Position numbers and translations under genes: made by a program
The notes under the pieces: model-generated
What the model was told of the DNA's origin: nothing
The model's input: the letters and a program-made list of their open reading frames with translations, nothing else
Databases searched by the model: none
In this document: one piece after another, positions 20,649 to 30,514 of the stretch
Numbering within the stretch: position 1 is the stretch's first letter
How the letters are laid out: each line of letters starts with the position of its first letter
Assembly: GCA_023374045.1 (NCBI GenBank)
Contig: CM041779.1
Coordinates: forward strand, 270,850,062-270,914,061
Direction: 5' to 3'
DNA: 64,000 bases
Origin: Limonium bicolor
Taxonomy: Eukaryota; Streptophyta; Magnoliopsida; Caryophyllales; Plumbaginaceae

Positions 20649-21366
20649 CTTAAAAACATAATCATTCTTAGCTAAAATCACTTACATTTTTAAATATCCT
20701 GCAATCATAATGAAAACTATACTATCAATGTAGAATAAAATTATGTAATCAATACATAGTAGCTTTTATGTATAAATAGTATAGGTATTCTTTATTTTAT
20801 GTAAAAATATGTTATCTCTAAATACATTAAAATATAGCAAAAACATATATACAGCTAGAAAGTTATAAAGTCAAAAAATGACATTCATCATCAAATAGTC
20901 AAAAGTTTATCCATAATTGACAGTATTATCTCACCCTCATTGTAAATATGGGCAGCTAATTTAGGAAATTTGACCGCAGACAATATTAATATTTATTTAC
21001 TCAAATAATGATAATAATTATACAAACAAGATTTATTTGTTAACATTTTGATGCATTATATGTTAGGAAAACTGTCGAATTTTTATATCAAATTAATAAT
21101 ATTTACATTTTGTTATTGAATACAATAAATAAAATGAAGGGAAAAAAGATTGAGTCAAACGCTTAGAAACAAAATTACAAATTCGTATGACTATTATATC
21201 CTTTAACCTCATATTTCTCACCTAACTCCTCTTGCTCTTCTCCATTTAAATTGATAGCCACTCTACACTTCACAACATCACAACTGCGCAGGAGTTGTTC
21301 TTGTCTGCTGCATATCATCATCAACCTTAACCCTCTTCACATCATTCTCATTCAAATTGGGTTGAA
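20649..21366 (+). promoter_or_regulatory. AT-rich upstream region of the lipid-transfer gene
   Basis: This is single-copy-looking, very AT-rich DNA between the LINE and the gene. ATTATATCC at 21,193-21,200, about 170 bases before the ATG, is the best TATA candidate. A CT-rich stretch (21,225-21,330) lies just before the start codon, as often in plant leaders. No firm regulatory site can be named. The LINE inserted about 730 bases upstream of the ATG. Confidence 0.35.
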
Positions 21367-22447
21367 ATGGCAGTGAACCAATATCCCTTATTCATCATTT
21401 TGCTGGTTGTTTACACCTTTACGGCCACCACAGCCAGGAATGAAGAGTTATTATTCTCCCACAGTGGAGGCAAGAAAGACATTTGCTTTAATTTGGTATC
21501 GAGCGCCATGATAGATTGCTTCGATTACCTTAGCGATGACACGGTCGACAAACCTAAGTCTAGTGACGCTTGTTGCAGTGGTGCTGAATATGTTTTGAGA
21601 ACGGATCAAGATTGCATCTGCCTTGCTCTTAAAGCTATGAATGGTTATGGTCTTCAACTTGATATGGCAAAGGTTGCTGATCTCCCTAATGTCTGTAACA
21701 TTGCTGCTCCTCCTCTATATGAACTCTGCGACTGTAAGGACTATTTTCTGTCTTCTATATTGTTTTTTTATTAATGGTGGGAATTTTTTAATTAATGATT
21801 GAACAATTGTCCAACAGTGTTCAAGTCTCCGGCTGTGGCTCCCGCTCCTTGGACTCCAGTTAGGGCACCAGGTAATACACTCTTTCTACAGGGAATCACG
21901 GCATGAAACCCTAATTAATAGTCTTTAAATGTTTCTCTAACTTTATTTTATTCCAACTGCAGTATATTTTACTGGCATTATTTACTAGTCATTGATTAAT
22001 TACTCACTGTGTTCATTTTTAAATAACTAAAATATATTTACAGTATATGCTCCGGTAGAATCACCTTCAGCCTCGGTTGGGTCCCCTATCGTTTCTCCTG
22101 TGGAATCGCCAATCAACTCACCAATCGAGTCTCCAATTGAGTCTCCAATTGAGTCCCCAATTGAGTCCCCAATTGAGTCTCCATACACGACCCCATCGTC
22201 TCCTTCAGTACCAAAAAGTCCATCACCAAGCCACTCGGTCACTCCATCAACATCATCACCTTCTGCCTCGAAGAACAAAGGAGAAGCTCCAGCCAGCACA
22301 ACAACAACAACTCCTATTAAAACTCCATCATCATCCCCAGATGGTCCATCAACTACCTCCAAAAACAAGTCCGCCGCCTCTTCCACTGCTTCCGTGGCAA
22401 CCCTCGTATCTGCTCTTGCACCACTTACTGCTTTCTTATTGATGTGA
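21367..22447 (+). CDS. GPI-anchored non-specific lipid-transfer / xylogen-like protein, three exons
   Basis: Exons 21,367-21,733, 21,818-21,871 and 22,044-22,447 have GT/AG introns and join in frame to 274 residues. Residues 1-23 are a signal peptide (FIILLVVYTFTA). The eight-cysteine lipid-transfer motif is complete: C40, C51, C69-C70, C83-x-C85, C110 and C121. A Pro/Ser/Thr-rich tail follows, with ESPIN and then five ESPI copies (22,102-22,182) and AGP-like SPSP. The C-terminus ends in a hydrophobic stretch (VATLVSALAPLTAFLLM) after small residues, as in a GPI-attachment signal. The family binds lipids at the outer plasma membrane and wall and supports cuticle or wall deposition. Xylogen-type members combine this domain with arabinogalactan-like tails. 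It is the only intact host gene in the window. The exact paralogue cannot be told from sequence alone. Confidence 0.92.
22102..22182 (+). repeat. 12-base minisatellite coding the ESPI repeat
   Basis: The unit is GAGTCTCCAATT or GAGTCCCCAATT, about six times in tandem and in frame, within exon 3 of the lipid-transfer gene. Copies differ only at the Ser codon's third base. It adds Pro hydroxylation and O-glycosylation candidates (Ser-Pro) to the wall-facing tail. Confidence 0.9.
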
Positions 22448-22949
22448 AAGTTGTGAGGGATTTAGCTAGCTAGGTAGCTAGGTGGCTAGGTTTTCATTTG
22501 CCTTTATCTAAGTCATTTGTTCTTAGATATGTACGGTTACGGTTTATTAGGGAGTAATTGGCTAGCTGCCTAATTTCGACCTTCCATTTTTTGTAAGATT
22601 TGTTGATGTAGCTGCGACTCAGATAGCTGTTATCATGAGTTCTCATAATGTTAATTCTGATTCTGGGATTATAACTTGTAATCCTTCAGTTATGAGAGAT
22701 TCTCTGAAAATTTACTTGGGACACATCCATATGACTAGCTTTTTAACTTCAACGCTTTTAGTTATATCTCTTCATGAATCATTGTCTTATGAAACTCTAT
22801 AATCCGTTCATTTCAACGCTACACTGGCGCTTATAAAAGAAACAGGAAAGTGTAAAACTGCGCTGTGAAACTTCATATCAACTAATTATGCGTTTTACAT
22901 GGAGCGTGAAAAACAACATTGATATGACGCGGAAAAAAGATTTACACTT
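22448..22949 (+). other. 3' flank of the lipid-transfer gene
   Basis: This probably holds the 3' UTR (TAGCTAGCTAGGTAGCTAGG repeat at 22,462-22,487) and then intergenic DNA. Near 22,870-22,940 CATATCAA and TTGATATG form a small inverted repeat. No second gene is seen. The last five bases, CACTT, are the target duplication of the next element. Confidence 0.4.
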
Positions 22950-23482
22950 TGTTAAGATAATGACTCAATCCGTTACATTTTCTTATGAAGTTAATTGGAA
23001 AGTTTCGTTTTCCAATTGTTAAATTTCTCATAAGAATTAAAACGGTGAGTTATGAAGTCTTTTGAAAGTTTTCCACTAATAAAGGAGGAGTTAATGAGGA
23101 GTTTTAGAAGATTTTTTTAGCCGTTTCAATGTAGCTATTTATGGGGATGTTAGTGGACCATTATACATGACTTAATGTAACCTTTATGAGTTAAGGTACG
23201 GGTTATTCAAGTGGGTAGTGAAGGGAGTCATCCTCCGTTATAAATAGGATTGTATTCCATGGTTCAAAACAACATCTCAAAATACAGGGGAAACACAATT
23301 GCATTAGTTGAGGTTCGGGAAAATTCTTTTATGATCCTCTTGTAATCCTCCTGAAAATTAGTGATCTCCGTGTTCTTCTTCTCCAGTGGATTAGGCTTCG
23401 GGCCGAACCACGTTACATCTTGTGTCACTCTTTTATCTTCGTGCGAATTTATTATCTCATAAAATCCTCACCGATCCTAACA
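22950..23482 (+). repeat. 5' LTR of the TR-GAG-like element
   Basis: Contains a clear TATA candidate, TTATAAATAGG at about 23,239-23,249, followed after 30-40 bases by a likely start of transcription. Equal in length to the 3' LTR and differing by scattered single bases. Confidence 0.92.
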
Positions 23483-23517
23483 AGTGGTATCAGAGCTAGG
23501 TTACAAAATTATGAGAG

Positions 23518-24701
23518 ATGACAGATACTAAATTCAATATCGAGAGGTTGAGCCGGCGTGTGAGCTTCAATCCTTGGAAGACTCATGTTTACGCGGTTCT
23601 GGTGAGAGAAAATCTTATGGCGGCCATTGAAGGTAAGCCTGAAACCATGGCGGATGATGCATAGGTTACCCTTGATCGTAAAGCACGGTGTACAATTCAT
23701 CTCTACTTATCTGAGTCCATGCTCGATGAGGTGGAAGATGAGACCACTGCGAATGGATTATGGGATAAGCTTCAAGCTACCTACATGACAAAGAGCGTCA
23801 CGAGCAAGATGGTGCACTGGTGTCACCTACAAGATTGTCGAATGAAGGAAGGATATAACCTAAGGGCACACATTGATGAGTTCATGGCCATTGTTTCAAG
23901 ACTAAAGAAACATGTTGTGTCGCTGGGAGATGATTTTTGGGCATGTGCCTTGCTTTGTTCTTTACCGCCCTCGTATGAATATTTTAGAGATACGCTTCTC
24001 TTTAATGGCAAGACCCCGGTGCTCTCTGAGATAGTTGATCACTTGATCTCCAAGAAGGCGATGGATACTCGTCATGGGCCTAAAGGCGAGTCATCATCAG
24101 GTGATGGAGATGCTTTAACTGCCCATGGTGGCAAGAAGAAGGGGAAGGGTAATATGAACAAGGTGAAGTGCTATAATTATCATCGTCGTGGACATTATAA
24201 GCGTGATTGCCCATTGTTAAAAGAGGAGAAGGAGAAACCCAAAAGTGTTAATGCCAGTTATGTTGAAGATTATGGAGTATTGGTTGTTGGAAGGACCCCA
24301 AAATTTGGCCGGTAATGGATTTTGGACTCTGGTTGCATTTTTCATATTTGTTATGATCACTCCATGTTCTTTGACTACAAACCCATTAATAGGGAAGTGG
24401 TGCATGTGGGGAACAATGAGCCTTGTGCGGTTGTTGACCTATGAGGGATCAAGCTACGTACATATGATGGAGAAATATACGCTGTCTCAAAAATGTGAGA
24501 CACGTTCCTGAAGTGTCATGGAATTTGTTGTCCATGGATGTTTTGGATGCTGAAGGGATGTGTTTTTTGGGAACGGATGAAGTGGTGGTAGTTTCAAATG
24601 GGAATACGGTATTCATGAAAGCGAGGTTGATGAACCGGTTGTATGTGTTAAAAGTTGACACTGTGTACAACGGGACTGCTTCATGTACCTCGAGTTTTTG
24701 A
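23518..24701 (+). pseudogene. Copia gag, protease motif and integrase start, degenerate
   Basis: The ATG at 23,518 (MTDTKFNIERLS) opens a gag frame with FNPWKTHVYAVL; a TAG lies at 23,662-23,664. From there to 24,315 the UBN2-type capsid is open (TTANGLWDKLQATYMTKS, LLCSLPPSYEYFRDTLLF). The zinc knuckle reads CYNYHRRGHYKRDC, with the second Cys replaced by Tyr. A stop at 24,313-24,315 is followed in frame by WILDSGCIFHICYDH, carrying the protease DSG motif. After a further stop and shift, 24,495-24,701 gives HVPEVSWNLLSMDVLDAEGM and then NRLYVL, the start of the pre-integrase region. The frame ends there and the element jumps to its polypurine tract. Confidence 0.85.
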
Positions 24702-24782
24702 GCAAGATTTGCTCGGTTGGAGGAGAGAGAACGTTCATGGCGTCTTGGTGACGTGGAAGGATTGATTATTAAGGGGGGAAAT

Positions 24783-25315
24783 TGTTAAGATAATGACTCA
24801 ATCCGTTACATTTTCTTATGGAGTTAATTGGAAAGTTTCGTCTTCCGATTGTTAAGTTTCTCATAAGAATTAAAACGGTGAGTTATGAAGTCTTTTGAAA
24901 GTTTTCCACTAATAAAGGAGGAGTTAATGAGGAGTTTTAGAAGAGTTTTTTTATCCGTTTCAATGTAGCTATTTATGGGGGTGTTAGTGGCCATTATACC
25001 TGACTTAATGTAACCTTTATGAGTTAAGTTACGGGTTATTCAAGTGGGTAGTGAAGGGAGTCATCCTCAGTTATAAATAGGATTGTATTCCATGGTTCAA
25101 GACAACATCTCATAATACAAGGGAAACACAATAGCATTAGTTGGGGTTCAGGAAAATTCTCTTATGATCCTGTTGTAATCCTCCTGAAAATTAGTGATCT
25201 CCGTTTTCTTCTTCTCCCGTGGATTAGGCTTCGGGTCGAACCACATTACATCTTGTGTCACTCTTTTATCTTCGTGCGAATTTATTATTTCATAAAATCC
25301 TCACCCATCCTAACA
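24783..25315 (+). repeat. 3' LTR of the TR-GAG-like element
   Basis: Same ends and length as 22,950-23,482. By eye there are one to a few single-base differences per 60-base line, so insertion is old but not ancient. Confidence 0.92.
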
Positions 25316-25320
25316 CACTT

Positions 25321-25697
25321 TTTATGTTGATTTCTCAAAGCTTTTTACTAGTATTATAACTAGAATCATAGACAAATAAAAGGATGCAAAAATTGAGCAT
25401 AATACAACTAATAGCATTTACTTCCCCTTTATTTTTGAAGTAAGGTAATGATATGATATATAGAACCAGAATATGTCTTGGTTGGGTTTTTGTTCTTGTT
25501 TGTTTTATTGGCGGTATGTGTTGTGTATGATTATAATCTAACTATCATTGTAAACAAGGTGAGGTACTCTTTTTCCCTTTTTAGGTTTTTTTTCCTAGTG
25601 GATTTTTATCTTAGGAGGGTTTTAATGAGGCCCAAAGAGCACTGGATCGAAGTCTTTTTAATAAAATGGCAAAAGCCCAAATTATCTAAAAAATATA
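25321..25697. other. Intergenic, AT-rich, nothing recognised
   Basis: The 79-residue plus-strand ORF at 25,478-25,717 is low-complexity and hydrophobic. Nothing supports it as a gene. Confidence 0.4.
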
Positions 25698-25860
25698 GAG
25701 TGTTTTTACAAAAATGATATATAGGGACCTATATATCAGACTCCTTAAGATATACAAAAAGCTAGACAAGGGGGGGATGTACAAAAGCCCTCACTAACAT
25801 GTACAAATGTGGAACCAGCTATAGAGGAAATACAAAAATCCACCCACTACAATGAGACTA
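25698..25860 (-). mobile_element. 3' tail of LINE 2, separated from its body by 30 kb
   Basis: Read on the minus strand, this matches the 3' UTR of LINE 1 in order. It shares TTTTTGTATTTCCT and a GATATATAGGTC block about 100 bases further on (LINE 1: about 14,595-14,750). The match stops at 25,860, where CACTACTAGAAAAAA begins. LINE sequence resumes at 56,074 with the ORF2 end. The bases CTA at 25,858-25,860 are repeated at 56,071-56,073. Confidence 0.6.
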
Positions 25861-25889
25861 CACTACTAGAAAAAACGGATTTATCTACC

Positions 25890-26170
25890 GAAATTCCCGT
25901 TGGTAAGTGGTAGGTAATCGATTATACCCACGGAATACCTACGGAACGTTCCATGGGTAAACATCTTGTGGGTAAGCTAATTACCCACCAAAAAAATTTC
26001 CCGTGGGTAATTACCTACGAAATACCCACGACTATTTTCGTGGATAAATACCTACGGAAAAGTCCGTAGGTAAATACCTACGGAATACCCACAGGTATTA
26101 TGCTCGTATGCCACGTGGATACCCACGGAATACCTACGGAGCAAAATACCCACGGAACTTTACCGTGGGT
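25890..26170. repeat. Left subterminal repeat array of the CACTA-like element
   Basis: Ten or more copies of a 7-9 base core (ACCTACGG, ACCCACGG and the complement CCGTGGGT) occur in both orientations, many 10-12 bases apart. The array continues at 54,032-54,240 beyond the inserted LARD. Confidence 0.8.
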
Positions 26171-26175
26171 AAATA

Positions 26176-29100
26176 TGTAACACGCCTACCGCTAATACCA
26201 TCATTACTGTACAAATACTTACCTTCGTAGTGGATATTACATACACAATGGCGGGTGTACAATGCCGTTAGTCACCCACGTGACTAACAAGGCTAGCTAC
26301 ACTACTACTTACTATCGGTCTGATGACGTGAATATACCGAGTACACTACTCCATGCATTTCTTTCCATTACATTCTCAAATAATAATTGAAATACAACTT
26401 CAATACAATACTATACCGAGTCTACTACAATCCTTAAATTACCGATACAGTTTGGACTTCCAAATTCACAATACATTACAAATACAATCCCTATTACTCA
26501 ACTACCCATGCTTACATAGCAACCCCGTCCTACTCTCTCGAACGATGGTCAGCTTCGAATACCTGTAAAAATAAAAACGATGCCCCTAGGGGCTCAGTAA
26601 AATTGCTGGATATGAAATTCGCATATACCGCGTGCTAACCGCGGTACGCCGACTACTTTGGGTCGGATATACATGGAGTTCGTTTTACATGCATACATAC
26701 ATACTAATACTACAACAATCCCATCAACAAGACTTACATACATATACAAGGTTCGTTACCTACCAAGGGAAACAGTTTAACAGTCAACCGTTCATTTAGT
26801 TATTCGTTCACAAAGTTTACACCAAGCTTAATCTTACTTACTCGTTGTTTTACTCACACTGCGCTCAATACCTTACTCATTATTTACTCATTCTCTACTC
26901 AGTACTCACTACTACTAATACTATACTCAGTACTCGCATACCATATATTATACTCATTGACGCTGGTACTCATACATACTCATGCTTACTCCTTACTCAA
27001 TACTCATTACTTTACTCATACATACGCAATACTCAATACTCATTACTTTTGGCCTCTGGGCGGAGTCATACACAAGACTCGCCACCGGGCCTACAAATAC
27101 AAAGGGCTATACACTTAGCTCCCCAAATACACAAATGTCTGTTTTTACCAGACTAATCAAATTCCCAACACTCCTCTCTCGGAGTATCTTACAATCTCAT
27201 GGATTAGACTAGAAGTATCTCTCTCGATAACCTCCACTAGCTTAGGGAATTACCACCGTCTAGTATTCTCAGATTTAAGGGTTTCCCAACGTATCGAATA
27301 CTCTCATGTTCGGGACATTACTTACATCAGTCGGGTCCTCTCATAGTGGGTCGACTAGTTGCTAAGGGGTTTGAAGATCCCTCATCATTCTTTACTACTC
27401 TCATGGTTCATGACTTGCACCAACATTAATTCCTCTAATAGGGGTTATTTATATACTCCCACTACTTATTATTTATGGATTGTTCATTTCAGTTCTCCTA
27501 CCGTTATCGGGAGGTTACCACTCCCGTACACTCTCTCACATTCTAGTGAGTTCATTGGTTTGCGTTATCGTTTGTTGGTTCGTTAGTTTAGTGTGTTTCT
27601 ACGTTTCCGTTAGTTCACAACTTGACTCTTACTACGAGTCACTAAACAACAAGACTCATCTATGAGTCGGTCTACGCACTAAGTGAAGCCACACAATCAA
27701 TCAAGAAGGGTTAGCTCATACAACATACAGCAAGACATACAATGAAAGGCAATAAACCGTTTTCATGCTTTAGTCTTGATTAGCCGGCATACAGCACACA
27801 AATCAACGTAACTCGGTTAGCATACGGGGCATGTGAAAATCATACCTTTCACCGGGGTTAGCTTTACCGTGTGTTCCCTTGTTCCTTGGTTCACACTTGT
27901 TCCACTGATAATGTTTCCAACATTGTTATTAATACTATGCTCATACGATACACAAATAATTACTACTCCCGTACTTACCCCGTTATCCCGGTATTCTTAG
28001 TTTCACTCATGTCAAACCATGTCCTTACTTCCCATTCATTTCCTACACTTGTTTACACTTCTTAGGACCTTTAAATATCACCAAACAAGTCCTTAACAAC
28101 TTCTAAAACCATTACCAATCAATCCCTCATCATTAGGATAGCTTAAAACACATTCTGGCAAGTTTTACATTGGTCCAGGTTTGTGTCCGGGGTTACAAAC
28201 CCGGACCAATCACGGATTTCACTTTCTGTTGCATTTTTCATGTGGTCCGGGTTTGTGTACCGGGATAAAAACCCGGACCAACCCCTTTTTTGTCTTTCTG
28301 GTGCGTTTTTGCTATGGTCCGGGTTTGTGTACTGATTTGCAAACTCGGACCACCCCTGGAACTGTCAAAATTTACAGTTTTTCACCAGTTTTCAACCCCT
28401 AATTCACCTCTAATCATTCCCTAATCGTTCCACATGTTTCCTACATGTTTAAACACCTCAATACATGCTCTAAACCTCTTCAAACCATTGGTCAAATCTC
28501 TACTCAAATCCTTGCTCACATTCACAAATTTTTCCATTCCCACTGTTACACGTTGCACACTAGTGCTACAGATTTTACCTCTTGGCACTTGCATTATTGT
28601 TCTAACTCCATTTGGCCATACCAATTTATTCCTAGACAAGTGCATTATCTACACCCAAGTACAACCTTCATTCTCAAGTTTATAAACACTAACTCTTTTC
28701 TTATTTTTCCAATGCTCTTCAATACCCATTTGCTACAGATTTTAACACACTTCATTCTCATCCTCCAATCACCATTCCATGGTTACCAATCAGCTCAAAT
28801 CCACCCTATAAACACCTAGTTAAGCCTAGGTCGTCCCTTACACACTATACACCTAAAACTCCTTCGGTTTCTTCCGAAATTTTGCCATAACTCTGTTGCT
28901 TCTCTAGCATTGTCCAAAAGTCATCTCACCACCAAATTTTCATCCACATCCATCCTAATCTAGCCACACCCACAAGGGTCCTATCAGCATACATAATTCC
29001 ATAAAATTTCCTCAAACAACAATATCAACATATATACTCAATTTACTTGGCTCTAAGGCCCTTAACTCAAACAACAATTCACAACTTCCTCCAACCTCAT

Positions 29101-30514
29101 ATAAATACATTGCTTTACTTATTTTGGGTTCATTATTCAATTTCACCCATCCCAAATCCTAAAGCATTCAAAATAGCATTAGGGTAACTTAATTACCTTA
29201 TTTCTCCATTCTTTATTTCCAAGCTTCTCATCTCCTCTTCTTGGTCACAATCGGTCAAATGGGAATGGAGTTGTCAAACTCCATCCCAACACCCAAGAAG
29301 CACAAAATTGAACTTAATTAATAATCCTAACCCTTGGAAATACACTAATCCAATTAAGGGCTTGAAACACCATAGTTAGGGTTTACCTTTTTGGAGCTTT
29401 TTAAGAGGTTCTTTCACCCTTGAATCAAGAAGAGAATTACTCCACCATTGAAGGGTTGAAACAAGGCTCCAAAACAAGAAGAAGGCAAGGCATAAGAATG
29501 GCAAAAATCGGCCAACACTACAAGGTGGGAAAAATATGAGTTTTCTTAGAAACTTTTTACCTTAATGGAAAGAGAAGACTCCAAGCTACAAGGTGGTGCC
29601 ATTTTCTCTTCAAATGAGCAAAACCCATGGAGATGAACTTTCACCAATGAGGATTTTGAAAAGATAGAAATGAAGCTCTTGAGGAGAGGAGCAAGAATAT
29701 GTAATTTGTTTTGATTTGGAGTTGTGATGTGGCTTGGGCAAGCTTGGAAAGAAGAGAAGCCATGGATGGGGCTTCAAAATCGCTTCAGTACAGAGAGGGA
29801 AGAAGAGAGGAATCGGAAGAAGGAAGGAGGGGGAGTCTCACGCTGGAAAGGAAAGAAATGAAGAGAGAGAGAAGGTAAAGTGTTTTTACCTTACTTTTTG
29901 CTTTTTACTTTTTACTTTATTTCTTTCTCTTTTTATTTCTAGCTAGTTTAAGTGTGTGAGAGAGCTAGTTACTCTCTTAAAAACTGGCCCACTAATATAC
30001 ATGAGCTGGGAGCGTTTTTCGTCTTTTACAGAAAACGCCCGTTAATTTACCCGGTTTAGCACTATTCACTAACCGGACCCGTTTTCCGGAATTTTCTCGT
30101 TTCTTCATTTTTAATGGTTATCAAGCTTCCATTAATGTTTAATAATAGTTATTTAATGAACTATAATTTTTACGGGTTCGTTTGACCACTCAAAGTCACG
30201 TTTTCGGGTTTTCTCGAAAAGCGTGCGCTAAAGCTTTTTTAGCGTTTTAACACATTGTTTGGATCCGTTTTCTTTGAGAATCGTTCCTGTATATTAAATA
30301 GGAATGAATAAGCCTTAGGAATCCTTACAATACTCTAACCGAGGTCTTGTACCTCCTATGGTTATATAATGCTTATTTTAGCGTTTTTCGCTTTTTAAGC
30401 GTTTTCTCATTTCTTTTGGATTTATTTTCCTTACCAAAATTGCTTAGGCACTATTAGGCCCTTAAATACCATATTAGAATAATTTAATCACCATATTTAA
30501 GTTTGGGTATTTCA
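26176..30514 (-). repeat. 3' LTR of the outer LARD
   Basis: On the plus strand it starts TGTAACACGCCTACC and ends GGGTATTTCA. It contains a degenerate TACTCA-rich stretch (26,830-27,050; longer in the partner), a three-hairpin array (28,171-28,352) and a polypurine-rich leader region (29,700-29,950). The many short ORFs match the other LTR and are not genes. Confidence 0.94.
28171..28352. repeat. Three tandem hairpins in the outer LARD LTR
   Basis: Three copies at 72-base spacing (28,171, 28,243, 28,315) each form a stem TGGTCCGGGTTTGT with ACAAACCCGGACCA around a loop of about 10 bases. The second is almost perfect. The copy in the other LTR is at 51,685-51,866. Confidence 0.9.

Larger units (their letters stand above)
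22950..25315 (+). mobile_element. Short non-autonomous Copia element with gag only (TR-GAG-like)
   Basis: LTRs of 533 bases each (22,950-23,482 and 24,783-25,315) enclose only 1.3 kb. Both start TGTTAAGATAATGACTC and end ATCCTAACA. Target duplication CACTT is exact at 22,945-22,949 and 25,316-25,320. A primer site TGGTATCAGAGC (about 23,485-23,496) and a polypurine tract AAGGGGGGAAAT (about 24,771-24,782) are present. Inside are gag, a protease motif and the very start of the integrase region. Most of integrase, reverse transcriptase and RNase H are absent, so proteins would come from a related autonomous Copia element. Confidence 0.93.

Noticed and set aside
21451..21657. Antisense ORF in exon 1 of the lipid-transfer gene
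   Set aside because: The plus-strand frame has signal peptide, eight-Cys motif and correct introns. The antisense frame has nothing.
25890..26170. Possible CRISPR-like array from regular ACCCACGG repeats
   Set aside because: Repeats are 8-12 bases, in both orientations, without unique spacers, next to a CACTA terminus in plant DNA.
26845..29946. Plus-strand ORFs in the LARD LTRs (for example 26,845-27,156, 28,445-28,819, 29,734-29,946 and mirror copies at 49,826-53,457)
   Set aside because: They are repeated in both LTRs, low-complexity, and interrupted differently between copies. They are shadows of LTR DNA, not genes.
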